Shown here in pieces: positions 1 through 6,817 of a stretch of DNA of 26,778 nucleotides. The stretch comes from Gemmatimonadota bacterium. GTDB lineage: Bacteria > Latescibacterota > UBA2968 > UBA8231. Position 1 is the first letter of the stretch. Every line of letters begins with the position of its first letter. Made by a program: the position numbers and the translations under genes. Location: contig JABHDC010000075.1 of the NCBI GenBank assembly GCA_018673255.1, positions 1 through 26,778 on the forward strand, written 5' to 3'. The notes under the pieces are model-generated. The model saw only the letters and a list, made by a program, of their open reading frames with translations. It had not been told where the DNA came from and did no database searches.

Positions 1-525
1 CGTCTCGCCCGCATGAATCTGGATGCCGTTGAGGCCCTGTTGGACCGAGGGGTCGAGATCATCAATGTCTGCGATGACCTGGGCACTGCGGACGCGCTGA
101 TTCTGTCTCCGGAACTCATTCGTGAATTCTTCTTCCCGTGGTATGAGGAACTCGTCGGCCTCGTCCACGACAAGGGTGCCTATCTGCATCTGCACTCCCA
201 CGGCAACATCCGGCAGTTGCTGCCCGACCTGGCCGCCATGGGCGTCGACATCCTCAACCCCTTCGACATTGAGGAGAACCCCGATCTTCCCGATCTCGTC
301 AGCAAGCACAGCCAGGATTTCATCTTCTGCGGTGGCACAACCGGAGTGCTCCACGAGTACAGTGTCGACGAAGTCCGTGAGATCGTGCATCGTGCCTGCG
401 ACCTGTCGGCTCTGGCTGAACGCGGCTACATCCTGATGGCAGGTGGTGCCATCAGCACGCTGTCCCAGGAGACATGGCAGGCGTGGATGGAGATTTTCTC
501 GGAGGCGCGTGACCGCTCAATCTGA
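1..525 (+). CDS. Uroporphyrinogen decarboxylase (URO-D)/corrinoid methyltransferase-like protein, 3' part
   Basis: The reading frame is open from base 1, so the gene is cut at its 5' end; about 174 codons remain. The visible part is the C-terminal half of the URO-D fold (TIM barrel) shared by HemE and by MtaA/CmuA-type methyltransferases. Landmarks are a strand ending in LHLHSHGN, then GVDILNPFDIEEN, FIFCGGTT and a closing YILMAGGAIST segment. In methyltransferase members the first of these is usually HSCGN, whose His and Cys bind zinc; here the Cys position is His. True HemE is unlikely because the flanks hold no haem genes. In environmental FCB/PVC-type genomes such proteins are numerous and mostly uncharacterised, so the substrate cannot be named. 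The next gene is convergent. Confidence 0.8.
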   Translation, partial: RLARMNLDAVEALLDRGVEIINVCDDLGTADALILSPELIREFFFPWYEELVGLVHDKGAYLHLHSHGNIRQLLPDLAAMGVDILNPFDIEENPDLPDLVSKHSQDFIFCGGTTGVLHEYSVDEVREIVHRACDLSALAERGYILMAGGAISTLSQETWQAWMEIFSEARDRSI

Positions 526-572
526 GTGACTCCTGCCTGGACGGCGAGGCCTTATTCCGCGGCAGTGAGACA

Positions 573-596
573 CCCGGAGCGGATCCGCCATCCGGG
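573..596. terminator. Hairpin between convergent genes, possible terminator
   Basis: A 6-bp perfect stem (CCCGGA at 573-578 with TCCGGG at 591-596) encloses the palindrome GCGGATCCGC at 579-588. It lies in the 111-base gap between two convergent genes. There is no clear T-run on either side, so factor-independent termination is not assured. Confidence 0.3.
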
Positions 597-636
597 GCAT
601 GGCCGCCGTGGCAGCGACGGTCCATGCGACCTGATG

Positions 637-2079
637 TCAGGGCTGCAGTGGATCGGCGCGGCGCAGCGCGATGGGATCGAAGATCTGGCCGTCATCGCGC
701 ATGAACTGCAGACCCGCTTCCCACTGACCCTCTCCGAGGGGACGGATGGAGACGTCGATGAAACTGGCGTGATCGGTGCCTTGCCAATCATAGAAATAGC
801 GCGTGTAGTAGGGCGGCGCGTCATTGCCGGTAATGTCCATCCAACTCTCCCAATCCTCTCTCGGCCCACGGGCGCTATGGCCTGAGTTACCCATGACGAG
901 GTAGTTGAGATTGGCCGGATCCTGATCGTCCATGGCCAGCTCAAATCCCGAGGGCCCCGTGAGGGATCGTTCGGCGACGTGGTCGTGGGAGGTCAGCACC
1001 GCATCGACGCCGTATTCCCGGAAGACCGGATCCAGGGCACGGATCTTCCAACCATTCTGGACTTCCGTCGGCATGCCATGTGTCCCCTTGCTGTAGGGGG
1101 AGGGGTGCATGAGCACGAAGGTGAAGGCGGAGCTGTCGCGTGCGGTGGCCAGTGTGCGGATCATCCACTGGTATTGTTCACTGCCCGGCTCCCAGTCCGG
1201 CGTGGATCCATCGGGCAGGAAGTCGTGATTATCCAGTCCGTCATCGCTGGTATTGTTCGCATCCAGGACGATGAAGGTGGCCACACCGTAGGAGAACGTG
1301 TAGTAGCGCTCCTCCCAGTCGGGCGTGCTGCTGCCATTGGGCGGATTGTCGACGTAGGCGCGGTAGCGGTCCATGGTGGACTCGAGGTTGCCCTCGGCGT
1401 AACCGCTGGCCAGTCCGAGGGTCCCTCCACCATAGATCTCGTGATTGCCCACCAGCAGGTAGAAGGGGATGCGACTGGCAAAGTCGAGGCCTGGATCATC
1501 CGGGTCAGAGGATGTGAGGATTCGCCGCCACAGTCGGTCCCAATGGACCTGCTCCCCCGTGTCGACGTAGTCGCCGGCCTCCAGGGCGAAGTTCGGTTCC
1601 AGGTCGAGGGCGACGCGAGCGATGCCCCGATGGCGCGCGATGACCTCATCGTCGTCGGTGCGTCCGTCGCCCAGGATCGCAAAGCGGAAGGGGCTGGATC
1701 GTTTCACGGCCGTGGTGAACTGATACTCGTCACTCACCAGGTCGCCGGAGCGGACGCGGTAGGGGTAGATGGTTTCGGGTTCGAGTCCGGTGATGACGGC
1801 CCGGTGCAATACTCGGCCGACACTGGCGACATGATCCTGCGAGCCTGAGGCCACCAGATTGAAACCGGGACCGAATTCCACCTGATCCGGTCCGTCCTCA
1901 GTGTTCGTCCACCACTGCACGGTGACCCCGGTGGTGTGGACGTTCTGGAGATAGGGCTGGATGTAGAAGCCGGTCTCGCCACTTGCCGGGCGGGGGAACA
2001 CGCTGACATACAGTGCCCCGAGCAGTCCGAGGAACAGGCCGGCGAGAAGGGCGCGAATGGGTGATATGTGGCGATTCAC
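637..2079 (-). CDS. Secreted calcineurin-like metallophosphoesterase with N-terminal purple-acid-phosphatase/FN3-like domain
   Basis: 480 residues from a GTG start. Residues 1-34 form a signal peptide (Arg, hydrophobic LLAGLFLGLLGALYVSVF, then PASG), so the enzyme should act outside the cytoplasm. Residues about 38-125 look like the fibronectin-type domain of purple acid phosphatases (GVTVQWWTN, then TIYPYRVRSGD). The phosphoesterase domain follows with its metal motifs in order: GDGR 137-140, GDYVD 169-173, GNHE 211-214, His325 in LMHPSPYS and SHDH 364-367. It therefore probably hydrolyses phosphomonoesters or diesters with a two-metal centre; the substrate is unknown. The start lies 6 nt after the stop of the upstream same-strand gene, with AGGA about 11 nt before the GTG, so the two are probably co-transcribed. 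Confidence 0.88.
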   Translation of the reverse strand: MNRHISPIRALLAGLFLGLLGALYVSVFPRPASGETGFYIQPYLQNVHTTGVTVQWWTNTEDGPDQVEFGPGFNLVASGSQDHVASVGRVLHRAVITGLEPETIYPYRVRSGDLVSDEYQFTTAVKRSSPFRFAILGDGRTDDDEVIARHRGIARVALDLEPNFALEAGDYVDTGEQVHWDRLWRRILTSSDPDDPGLDFASRIPFYLLVGNHEIYGGGTLGLASGYAEGNLESTMDRYRAYVDNPPNGSSTPDWEERYYTFSYGVATFIVLDANNTSDDGLDNHDFLPDGSTPDWEPGSEQYQWMIRTLATARDSSAFTFVLMHPSPYSKGTHGMPTEVQNGWKIRALDPVFREYGVDAVLTSHDHVAERSLTGPSGFELAMDDQDPANLNYLVMGNSGHSARGPREDWESWMDITGNDAPPYYTRYFYDWQGTDHASFIDVSIRPLGEGQWEAGLQFMRDDGQIFDPIALRRADPLQP

Positions 2080-2085
2080 GAATGC

Positions 2086-3276
2086 TCAGTCCTGAGCGAA
2101 GAGGGACTCTGGTCCGACGGCGTACGTCACGGCCAGATGCGGCGTTTCGACCCGCGTCTGCTCCTTGCTGGCGGATTGCACACACGCTTCCACCAGACCC
2201 GTCGTCAGCAGTGTTCGCTCAAGAGGATACGGAGATTTGCCGGTCATGAATGTGGTTTCGGCCTTCGCCATCAGTTCAGCCGAGTACATGACATTCGGCA
2301 CTGGTGGCAGGTAGAAGAGCGTCGACAGGGGAGCAGACTGCCCCTTGATCCGGGCAGCAAATGTGAAGTCACCCACAAGTCCATTCATCAGCAGCATGGT
2401 GGCCTTTGTGTCGTCCACGTACTCAATGCGGTAAGCGATCGGCTCCTCCACCCACTCGCGCATCTGTTCTTTGGTCGGGTACCGGTGGCTGTAGGTCTCA
2501 GGCTGGGCGAGGGTCTGCGTGCGGGATAGACAGGCTTCGAACAAGGTCGGATCCCAACCGCCCTTGCTCCAACTGCCGGCATCCATCGCCTGCCACACGG
2601 CCTCGCCCTTCAGACCCTGTACGGCGGCGATGCCGGTTTCGCCCCCCGCACGTCTTTCCGCCATGCACTGAATGGCTTCCAGGGCGTGGAAGTCGTAGCT
2701 GTCCATGCCCCCCACGGCGACGGACATCATCTCTTCGACGGCTGCGCCGTGAGGCATGTCGATCGATGGCATGCGCCAGGTGCCTGGCAGCGAGGACCCG
2801 GCGGTCAGGGCAAAGCCGAGTTCGTGGGACAGGTCGTACATCTGTTTAGCCCAGTCCCATTTCCATGACAGGTGTTTGTCGTTGAAGACGGGGACCGAAC
2901 GGCCGTCGCTGCGGAAGACGTCGGTGATCTGCTTGAACAGTTCGTAGCGAGGATACTTGGTCTGACCGAATTCGCTCTTCGGGTAATCGCCGTGCTCGCC
3001 GATGAGGAGGACCGCATCGACAGCCAGCTGGTCGCCACCGCAGCGCAGGGCGTCGGCGACGGACTCATAGATCGGGAAGCCGAATTCCTCAGACCGCTGC
3101 CGGCTCAGGTCGTTCTCAGGGAACTGATCGACGTAGGCGGAGACGACCTCCAGATCGGGTGTGTGCCACTGTCCATTGACCGGATAACCGACGAGAAATC
3201 GTTCCGCCATATGCCAGGCATGGCAGTGGAAACGCCATTCAGTGGTGACAATGGCCATGCGCCTGCGCGATACCAT
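2086..3276 (-). CDS. Conserved protein of unknown function (Planctomycetes-type)
   Basis: 396 residues from ATG, with GGGAG 7 nt upstream. I recognise the style of the sequence (RFLVGYP near the N-terminus, VDAVLLIGEHGDYP, YPRYELFKQI, VPVFNDKHLSW, TAGSSLPGTWR) from proteins annotated as hypothetical in Planctomycetes and related genomes, but know no proven function. The first residues, RRRMAIVTTEWRFHCHAWH, suggest a Rossmann-like beta strand rather than a signal peptide. Conserved-looking His, Asp and Glu in GEHGDYPKSE and FNDKHLS could form an active site. It is the first gene of a two-gene unit with the secreted phosphoesterase 6 nt downstream. A 405-base gene-free leader region lies upstream. 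Confidence 0.8.
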   Translation of the reverse strand: MVSRRRMAIVTTEWRFHCHAWHMAERFLVGYPVNGQWHTPDLEVVSAYVDQFPENDLSRQRSEEFGFPIYESVADALRCGGDQLAVDAVLLIGEHGDYPKSEFGQTKYPRYELFKQITDVFRSDGRSVPVFNDKHLSWKWDWAKQMYDLSHELGFALTAGSSLPGTWRMPSIDMPHGAAVEEMMSVAVGGMDSYDFHALEAIQCMAERRAGGETGIAAVQGLKGEAVWQAMDAGSWSKGGWDPTLFEACLSRTQTLAQPETYSHRYPTKEQMREWVEEPIAYRIEYVDDTKATMLLMNGLVGDFTFAARIKGQSAPLSTLFYLPPVPNVMYSAELMAKAETTFMTGKSPYPLERTLLTTGLVEACVQSASKEQTRVETPHLAVTYAVGPESLFAQD

Positions 3277-3681
3277 CTGTTGCTCCCTGCGGATCGTGTG
3301 GATGAGGGGTCATTGGCGTGCTGGGTAGGGTCGGCTCGGCGGTGATCTGATGCAAGCCCGTGGTGGCAGAGATCACCACTCAAGGTGGGCTCTTCCCAGG
3401 CTCGAATTCCTTGCCCAGCCCCTCCCAACTCCGGCTCAAGGGCGCAGAATAGGCCGGTCCGGGCGTCCAGACTCCGAAGGGCCCGCCGTGGTCTTTCGTC
3501 AAACAACTATATATCGTAGTCGCCAGTCATATGGCCACTGTATGTGGTATCTGTGCAAAAACCTCTGAGAACAGGTCCAGCCTTACGAGATCGGGCGATT
3601 CGACCCGGTGGATTCCCCAGATTCTGAGACGTCAGACACGACCTGGACTCTCCAGGACGTGAAATCAGATGGGGAGACACC
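3277..3681. other. 405-base divergent intergenic region
   Basis: No convincing gene. It separates the minus-strand unknown/phosphoesterase pair from the plus-strand barrel/amidohydrolase cluster and should hold both promoters. An A+T-rich patch near 3500-3530 (AACTATATATCG) is the likeliest promoter zone, but I could not pair a good -35 with a -10. One perfect inverted repeat is listed separately. Confidence 0.5.
3341..3377 (-). repeat. Perfect 8-bp inverted repeat in the leader of the 2086-3276 gene
   Basis: GGTGATCT at 3341-3348 is repeated inverted as AGATCACC at 3370-3377, separated by 21 nt. It lies 65-101 nt upstream of the minus-strand ATG, so it could be an mRNA leader hairpin or a binding site for a dimeric regulator. 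It matches no riboswitch class I know. Confidence 0.3.
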
Positions 3682-3837
3682 GTGAGAGACCTGGGCACCT
3701 GGATCATCATCAACCTGCTCAGGCTCGTCGTGAGAACGCTGCTGGCGTTGTCGCGGACCCTCGATCGGCTGTCGCAGAGCCTGTTTCGGCGCTGCATTCC
3801 CATCATTCGCTCGTTGGGAAGAGGGAAGTCATCATGA
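3682..3837 (+). CDS. Possible 51-residue amphipathic peptide, coupled to the barrel gene
   Basis: A GTG-started frame of 51 codons preceded by GGGGAG 6 nt upstream. Its TGA overlaps the ATG of the next gene as ATGA (3834-3837), the classic arrangement for translational coupling. The peptide begins VRDLGTWIIINLLRLVVRTL and carries on with LLALSRTLDRLSQSLF. Hydrophobic residues and Arg are spaced so that it could form one amphipathic or membrane-seeking helix. I do not recognise a family. It may be a genuine small membrane peptide or just a leader that controls translation of the downstream gene. Conservation in relatives would decide. Confidence 0.4.
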   Translation: MRDLGTWIIINLLRLVVRTLLALSRTLDRLSQSLFRRCIPIIRSLGRGKSS

Positions 3838-4739
3838 GGTATTTCGCAGGTTTCGCACTGCTGGGGATTGTACTGATCGCGACCAGCGCACCGACGCTGG
3901 CCCAGCCAGGTCCCACATTCTCGGCCGGATACGAACTGTTTCCTCACAGCGAGATCTCCGATCCAGACACGGATGCGGCGACCACGTTTCTGGACACGGG
4001 CACGATCCGCGTCGGCACACTCACCCTGACCGGCGCCTATCCAATGATCTGGGGCGAGGGCAGGACGGTGCTCGTCAACGAGGTGTCCTACCGTCGGTTC
4101 GATCTGGACTACGATGGCTTCCCCTCGGGGGCGGACAATCCCCAGAACATGCAGGCGATCCAGTACGCCGCGACGGTGACCCACGGTCTGTCGGATCGTT
4201 GGACCTTCATGGGCATTGCCAAGCCGGGTATCGCCTCCGATTTCGAGGGTGATGTCGGCACCGACGATGTGACCTTCCAGGCCGTGGCGATCTTCATCAG
4301 GGCCTACAGTGAGCGGTTGCAGATCGGCTATGGGGCCGCCTGGGACAACTCCTTCGGCCAGCCCTTCCCGCTGCCGATTCTGGCGATCAACTGGAACAAC
4401 GGGGGGCGGCTGCGGCTCAGTACGATCCTGCCGGCAAACCTGGAAGTCTGGTATGCTGCCTCGCAGCGGATGGAAGTCGGGATGCTGCTGAATGTTGATG
4501 GCAACCAGTACCACGGGGATCGGGACATCTACGGTGTCGACAATCCGCTGCTCCAGTATTCGGTTGGCACGATAGGGCCGGCGCTCAATCTGGGGCTCGG
4601 TGAGGGTATGATGCTCGGCCTGCGGGCAGGAACCACGTTCATGCGGCGCTTTGAGTTTGCTGATGGCAGCAAGGATGTCGGCGACTACAGCCTCAAGAAT
4701 GCCGGTTTCCTCAACGTCAGTCTGGAGGTGGCGCTGTGA
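3834..4739 (+). CDS. Outer-membrane beta-barrel-like protein (resembles DUF6268 proteins)
   Basis: 301 residues. I chose the ATG at 3834 because GGAAGAGGGAAG lies just before it and the protein then begins with a clean signal peptide (MRYFAGFALLGIVLIATSAP, cut near TLAQ). The same frame stays open upstream to 3669, but that extension has no signal-peptide logic. The mature part is rich in alternating aromatic strands (RWTFMGIAKPGIASDF, LQIGYGAAWDNSFG, LPILAINWNNGG, LEVWYAASQRMEVGM), typical of an outer-membrane barrel. The RPGIASDF-like and PLPILAINW-like stretches recall DUF6268 proteins. A channel or structural role is possible, but no substrate is evident. The gene overlaps the next one as GTGA, so the pair is translationally coupled. 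Confidence 0.75.
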   Translation: MRYFAGFALLGIVLIATSAPTLAQPGPTFSAGYELFPHSEISDPDTDAATTFLDTGTIRVGTLTLTGAYPMIWGEGRTVLVNEVSYRRFDLDYDGFPSGADNPQNMQAIQYAATVTHGLSDRWTFMGIAKPGIASDFEGDVGTDDVTFQAVAIFIRAYSERLQIGYGAAWDNSFGQPFPLPILAINWNNGGRLRLSTILPANLEVWYAASQRMEVGMLLNVDGNQYHGDRDIYGVDNPLLQYSVGTIGPALNLGLGEGMMLGLRAGTTFMRRFEFADGSKDVGDYSLKNAGFLNVSLEVAL

Positions 4740-5671
4740 GAGCTTCCGTCCGCCGTCTCACCTTCGTGCTTCTGGCCGCCACAGCCGCCAGTGTCGCTGC
4801 TGAACCCACTTCGCTCACGGCCAACGCCGCTGCCCTGGATGCCCACACTCATCTCATCAGTCAGGCCCTGCTGGATGGTCTGACGGGTGGGGGCATGCCC
4901 AATCTGGGCGCCGACGAACTGATCGCCCGACTCGACGAGGCCCATGTAGACAAGGCCGTCGTGCTGTCTCTGGGATACTTCCCGCAGCTGGACGAAGCCG
5001 GGTCAGCCAGTGAGAACGACTATGCTGCAGGAGAGGTGGCCAGATACCCGGATCGGCTGATCGGTTTCTGCGGGATCAATCCAATGCTCGATGGGGCGCT
5101 GGCCGAGGTCGATCGATGCCTGGCCCTGCCCGGCATGGTGGGCGTCAAGCTTCAGGGCGCCGAATTCGACTGGGAAGACCCCGATCAGGCGGCAGCCATC
5201 TCGGCGGTGCTGACCCGGGCCGGTCAACTGGATGCGCCCGTGATGCTGCATGTGAATGCGGCACCGCTGGATGCGAGGGCCATCATGAGTGTCCTGCAAG
5301 TACTTGGTGAAAACCGGGGCACGCGCATCACCATTGCCCATGCCGGCGGTATGCTCGACATCGAGACCGATACCTACCTCGTCACCGAGTATTCCGTACC
5401 GCCTCTGATCGATCGCACGAATCTCTACATGGACCTGAGCGCGCATCTGGAATACTACGAGGACGCGCCGCTCTCGAAACGGGAGTTGATGGTCTGGCGT
5501 TTCCGGAAGTGGGGCATCCAGAAGCTGTTCTTTGGATCGGATTATCTGAGCTTCGCACCGGCACAGACACCGGCTGAGGCCCTCGAGACGCTGGTTCGTT
5601 ATCCCTTCACGCAGGAAGAGATCGACACCATTGCCTCGAACGATGGCTCAGCATGGTTGGTTGGGGAGTGA
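4736..5671 (+). CDS. Exported amidohydrolase-2 family metal-dependent hydrolase
   Basis: 311 residues from a GTG that overlaps the previous stop (GTGA, 4736-4739). Residues 1-22 are a signal peptide (RRLTFVLLAATAASVAA). The rest is an amidohydrolase TIM barrel: DAHTH at 35-39 supplies the paired metal His residues, followed by His172 in MLHVNA, His202 in ITIAHAGG and Asp269 in FFGSDY. This set matches the ACMSD/isoorotate-decarboxylase-like amidohydrolase-2 group, whose members decarboxylate or hydrolyse small ring or acid substrates. Export of such an enzyme is less usual and fits its coupling to an outer-membrane barrel. The substrate is unknown. The gene ends 33 nt from a convergent gene. 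Confidence 0.85.
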   Translation: MRASVRRLTFVLLAATAASVAAEPTSLTANAAALDAHTHLISQALLDGLTGGGMPNLGADELIARLDEAHVDKAVVLSLGYFPQLDEAGSASENDYAAGEVARYPDRLIGFCGINPMLDGALAEVDRCLALPGMVGVKLQGAEFDWEDPDQAAAISAVLTRAGQLDAPVMLHVNAAPLDARAIMSVLQVLGENRGTRITIAHAGGMLDIETDTYLVTEYSVPPLIDRTNLYMDLSAHLEYYEDAPLSKRELMVWRFRKWGIQKLFFGSDYLSFAPAQTPAEALETLVRYPFTQEEIDTIASNDGSAWLVGE

Positions 5672-5679
5672 TAAAGACA

Positions 5680-5694
5680 GCCGGGTTCCCCGGT
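5680..5694. terminator. GC-rich hairpin between convergent genes
   Basis: GCCGGG (5680-5685), loop TTC, CCCGGT (5689-5694): five Watson-Crick pairs and one G-T. It sits centrally in the 33-base gap between two convergent stops and could end transcription from both sides. The flanking T-run is weak. Confidence 0.35.
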
Positions 5695-5704
5695 GCTCCT
5701 CTGA

Positions 5705-6817
5705 TCATTCCCGGGCGAACTGTTTGGCGAACCGTACGAGGGCAAGCTTGTCCTCGTAGAAGCTGAACTCGGGTGCCGGGGCCGCAATGTAGTTGCGCAT
5801 GACTGTCACGACGGCGTGATCTGCGGGCACCACGGCAGATACGGTGTGCGTCGCGCCAGACATGACATACCCCTCCTCCTCCGGGAACAACCACCACAGC
5901 AGGCCATAGGCGCCATTGTCGAAGGCCCGCGTCCCGTGATGGGTCCACGCCTGGCGTGCCAGTTCAGGGGTGAAATAGGTGTGGCCTCTGAGGGTTCCTT
6001 CAAAGGCCCACAACTGGCCGAAGTGGTTCACGTCTCGGGCGGTGGCGAGCAGCCCTGAACTGATTCGGCCGCCGATATGGGACCAGGCGTAGTGTCGGGC
6101 CGGGTCCTCGTAGTCACCGGCAATACATGGCATCAGCTGCAGGTCCGGATCCGGTTCGTAGACGAACCGCGTGGCCTGAAGCGCCATGGGTTCCAGGAGT
6201 TTTCGATGCAGCAGTCGTTCGTAGTCTTCGCCCGTCGCTGCTTCGATGGCCCTTTCGAGCATGTGCACACCAAGCCAGGAATACTGGAAATCGACACCGG
6301 GCTCGGTCAGGACGATGGCAGAATCCGGTGGCGTATCCTGCGTCCTGGCACGATGCCCAAGTCCCGAGGTGTGCGAGGCCAGGTGACGCAGCGTCACAGC
6401 GGTCCGCGCAAAGGGCCCGTCACCGGGTTGCTCAAAGAGAGGCAGGTATTCCGACACCGGATCGTCGAGGCCCACGACCCCCTCGTGAACGAGCATCAAG
6501 AGGATGGCAGCACCATAGGACTTTGTGGCGGACGCCAGGGCCCAGAGTGAGTTCTCATCCACCACCGTTTCTGGCAGGCCCTCAAAACTTCCGGGCAGGT
6601 ATCTCTCAAAGACAATCTGCTGCCCGACGCTGACGACGATGGCCGCCGAACTCGGGTGCAGCAGCGCCATCGTCTTCTGCACATAGGCGGTCAGTTCGTC
6701 TGCCGCGCTCGTTGATTCACCATCTGCCGATGCTGCTGCCGATGCTGCTGCCGATGTCTCAGGGCAAAGGCCGACCAACAGGGCAAGCAATCCGAGTTTC
6801 TGCGTCGTGCCCGTCAT
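5705..6817 (-). CDS. Serine beta-lactamase-fold hydrolase (class C/penicillin-binding protein family), exported
   Basis: 370 residues from the ATG at 6817, which overlaps the upstream stop as ATGA. A start four codons earlier is possible but less economical. An N-terminal hydrophobic segment (LGLLALLVGLC) is followed by an Ala/Ser repeat linker, so the protein is exported; the Cys context is a poor lipobox. The catalytic Ser-x-x-Lys is S96-A-T-K99 in WALASATKS, and the familiar LRHLASHTSGL and LLEPM segments follow. The expected Tyr-x-Asn motif reads Y179-S-W181 (FQYSWLGVHMLERA), and the C-terminal His-x-Gly-type motif reads SGATHT. Such proteins are esterases, D-aminopeptidases or transacylases as often as lactamases; resistance should not be assumed. 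It is co-transcribed with the dehydratase-like gene. Confidence 0.85.
   Translation of the reverse strand: MTGTTQKLGLLALLVGLCPETSAAASAAASADGESTSAADELTAYVQKTMALLHPSSAAIVVSVGQQIVFERYLPGSFEGLPETVVDENSLWALASATKSYGAAILLMLVHEGVVGLDDPVSEYLPLFEQPGDGPFARTAVTLRHLASHTSGLGHRARTQDTPPDSAIVLTEPGVDFQYSWLGVHMLERAIEAATGEDYERLLHRKLLEPMALQATRFVYEPDPDLQLMPCIAGDYEDPARHYAWSHIGGRISSGLLATARDVNHFGQLWAFEGTLRGHTYFTPELARQAWTHHGTRAFDNGAYGLLWWLFPEEEGYVMSGATHTVSAVVPADHAVVTVMRNYIAAPAPEFSFYEDKLALVRFAKQFARE
6727..6756 (-). repeat. 12-bp tandem repeat in a linker-coding segment
   Basis: CCGATGCTGCTG occurs twice in tandem (6727-6738, 6739-6750) and a third copy begins (CCGATG). On the coding strand it encodes an Ala/Ser-rich linker (SAAASAAASAD) just after the signal peptide of the beta-lactamase-fold protein. 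Copy number could change without shifting the frame. Confidence 0.7.

Noticed and set aside
979..1848. Plus-strand open frame of 289 codons
   Set aside because: It is antisense to the metallophosphoesterase with all its metal motifs, and its composition is typical of a shadow frame.
3507..4514. Minus-strand open frame of 335 codons
   Set aside because: It is antisense to the barrel gene, has no family-like motif or signal peptide, and ignores the coupled overlaps on the plus strand.
5705..6817. Antibiotic-resistance beta-lactamase
   Set aside because: The fold is right, but the Tyr-x-Asn and C-terminal motifs differ and the gene sits with a sugar-acid enzyme. Resistance is not supported.
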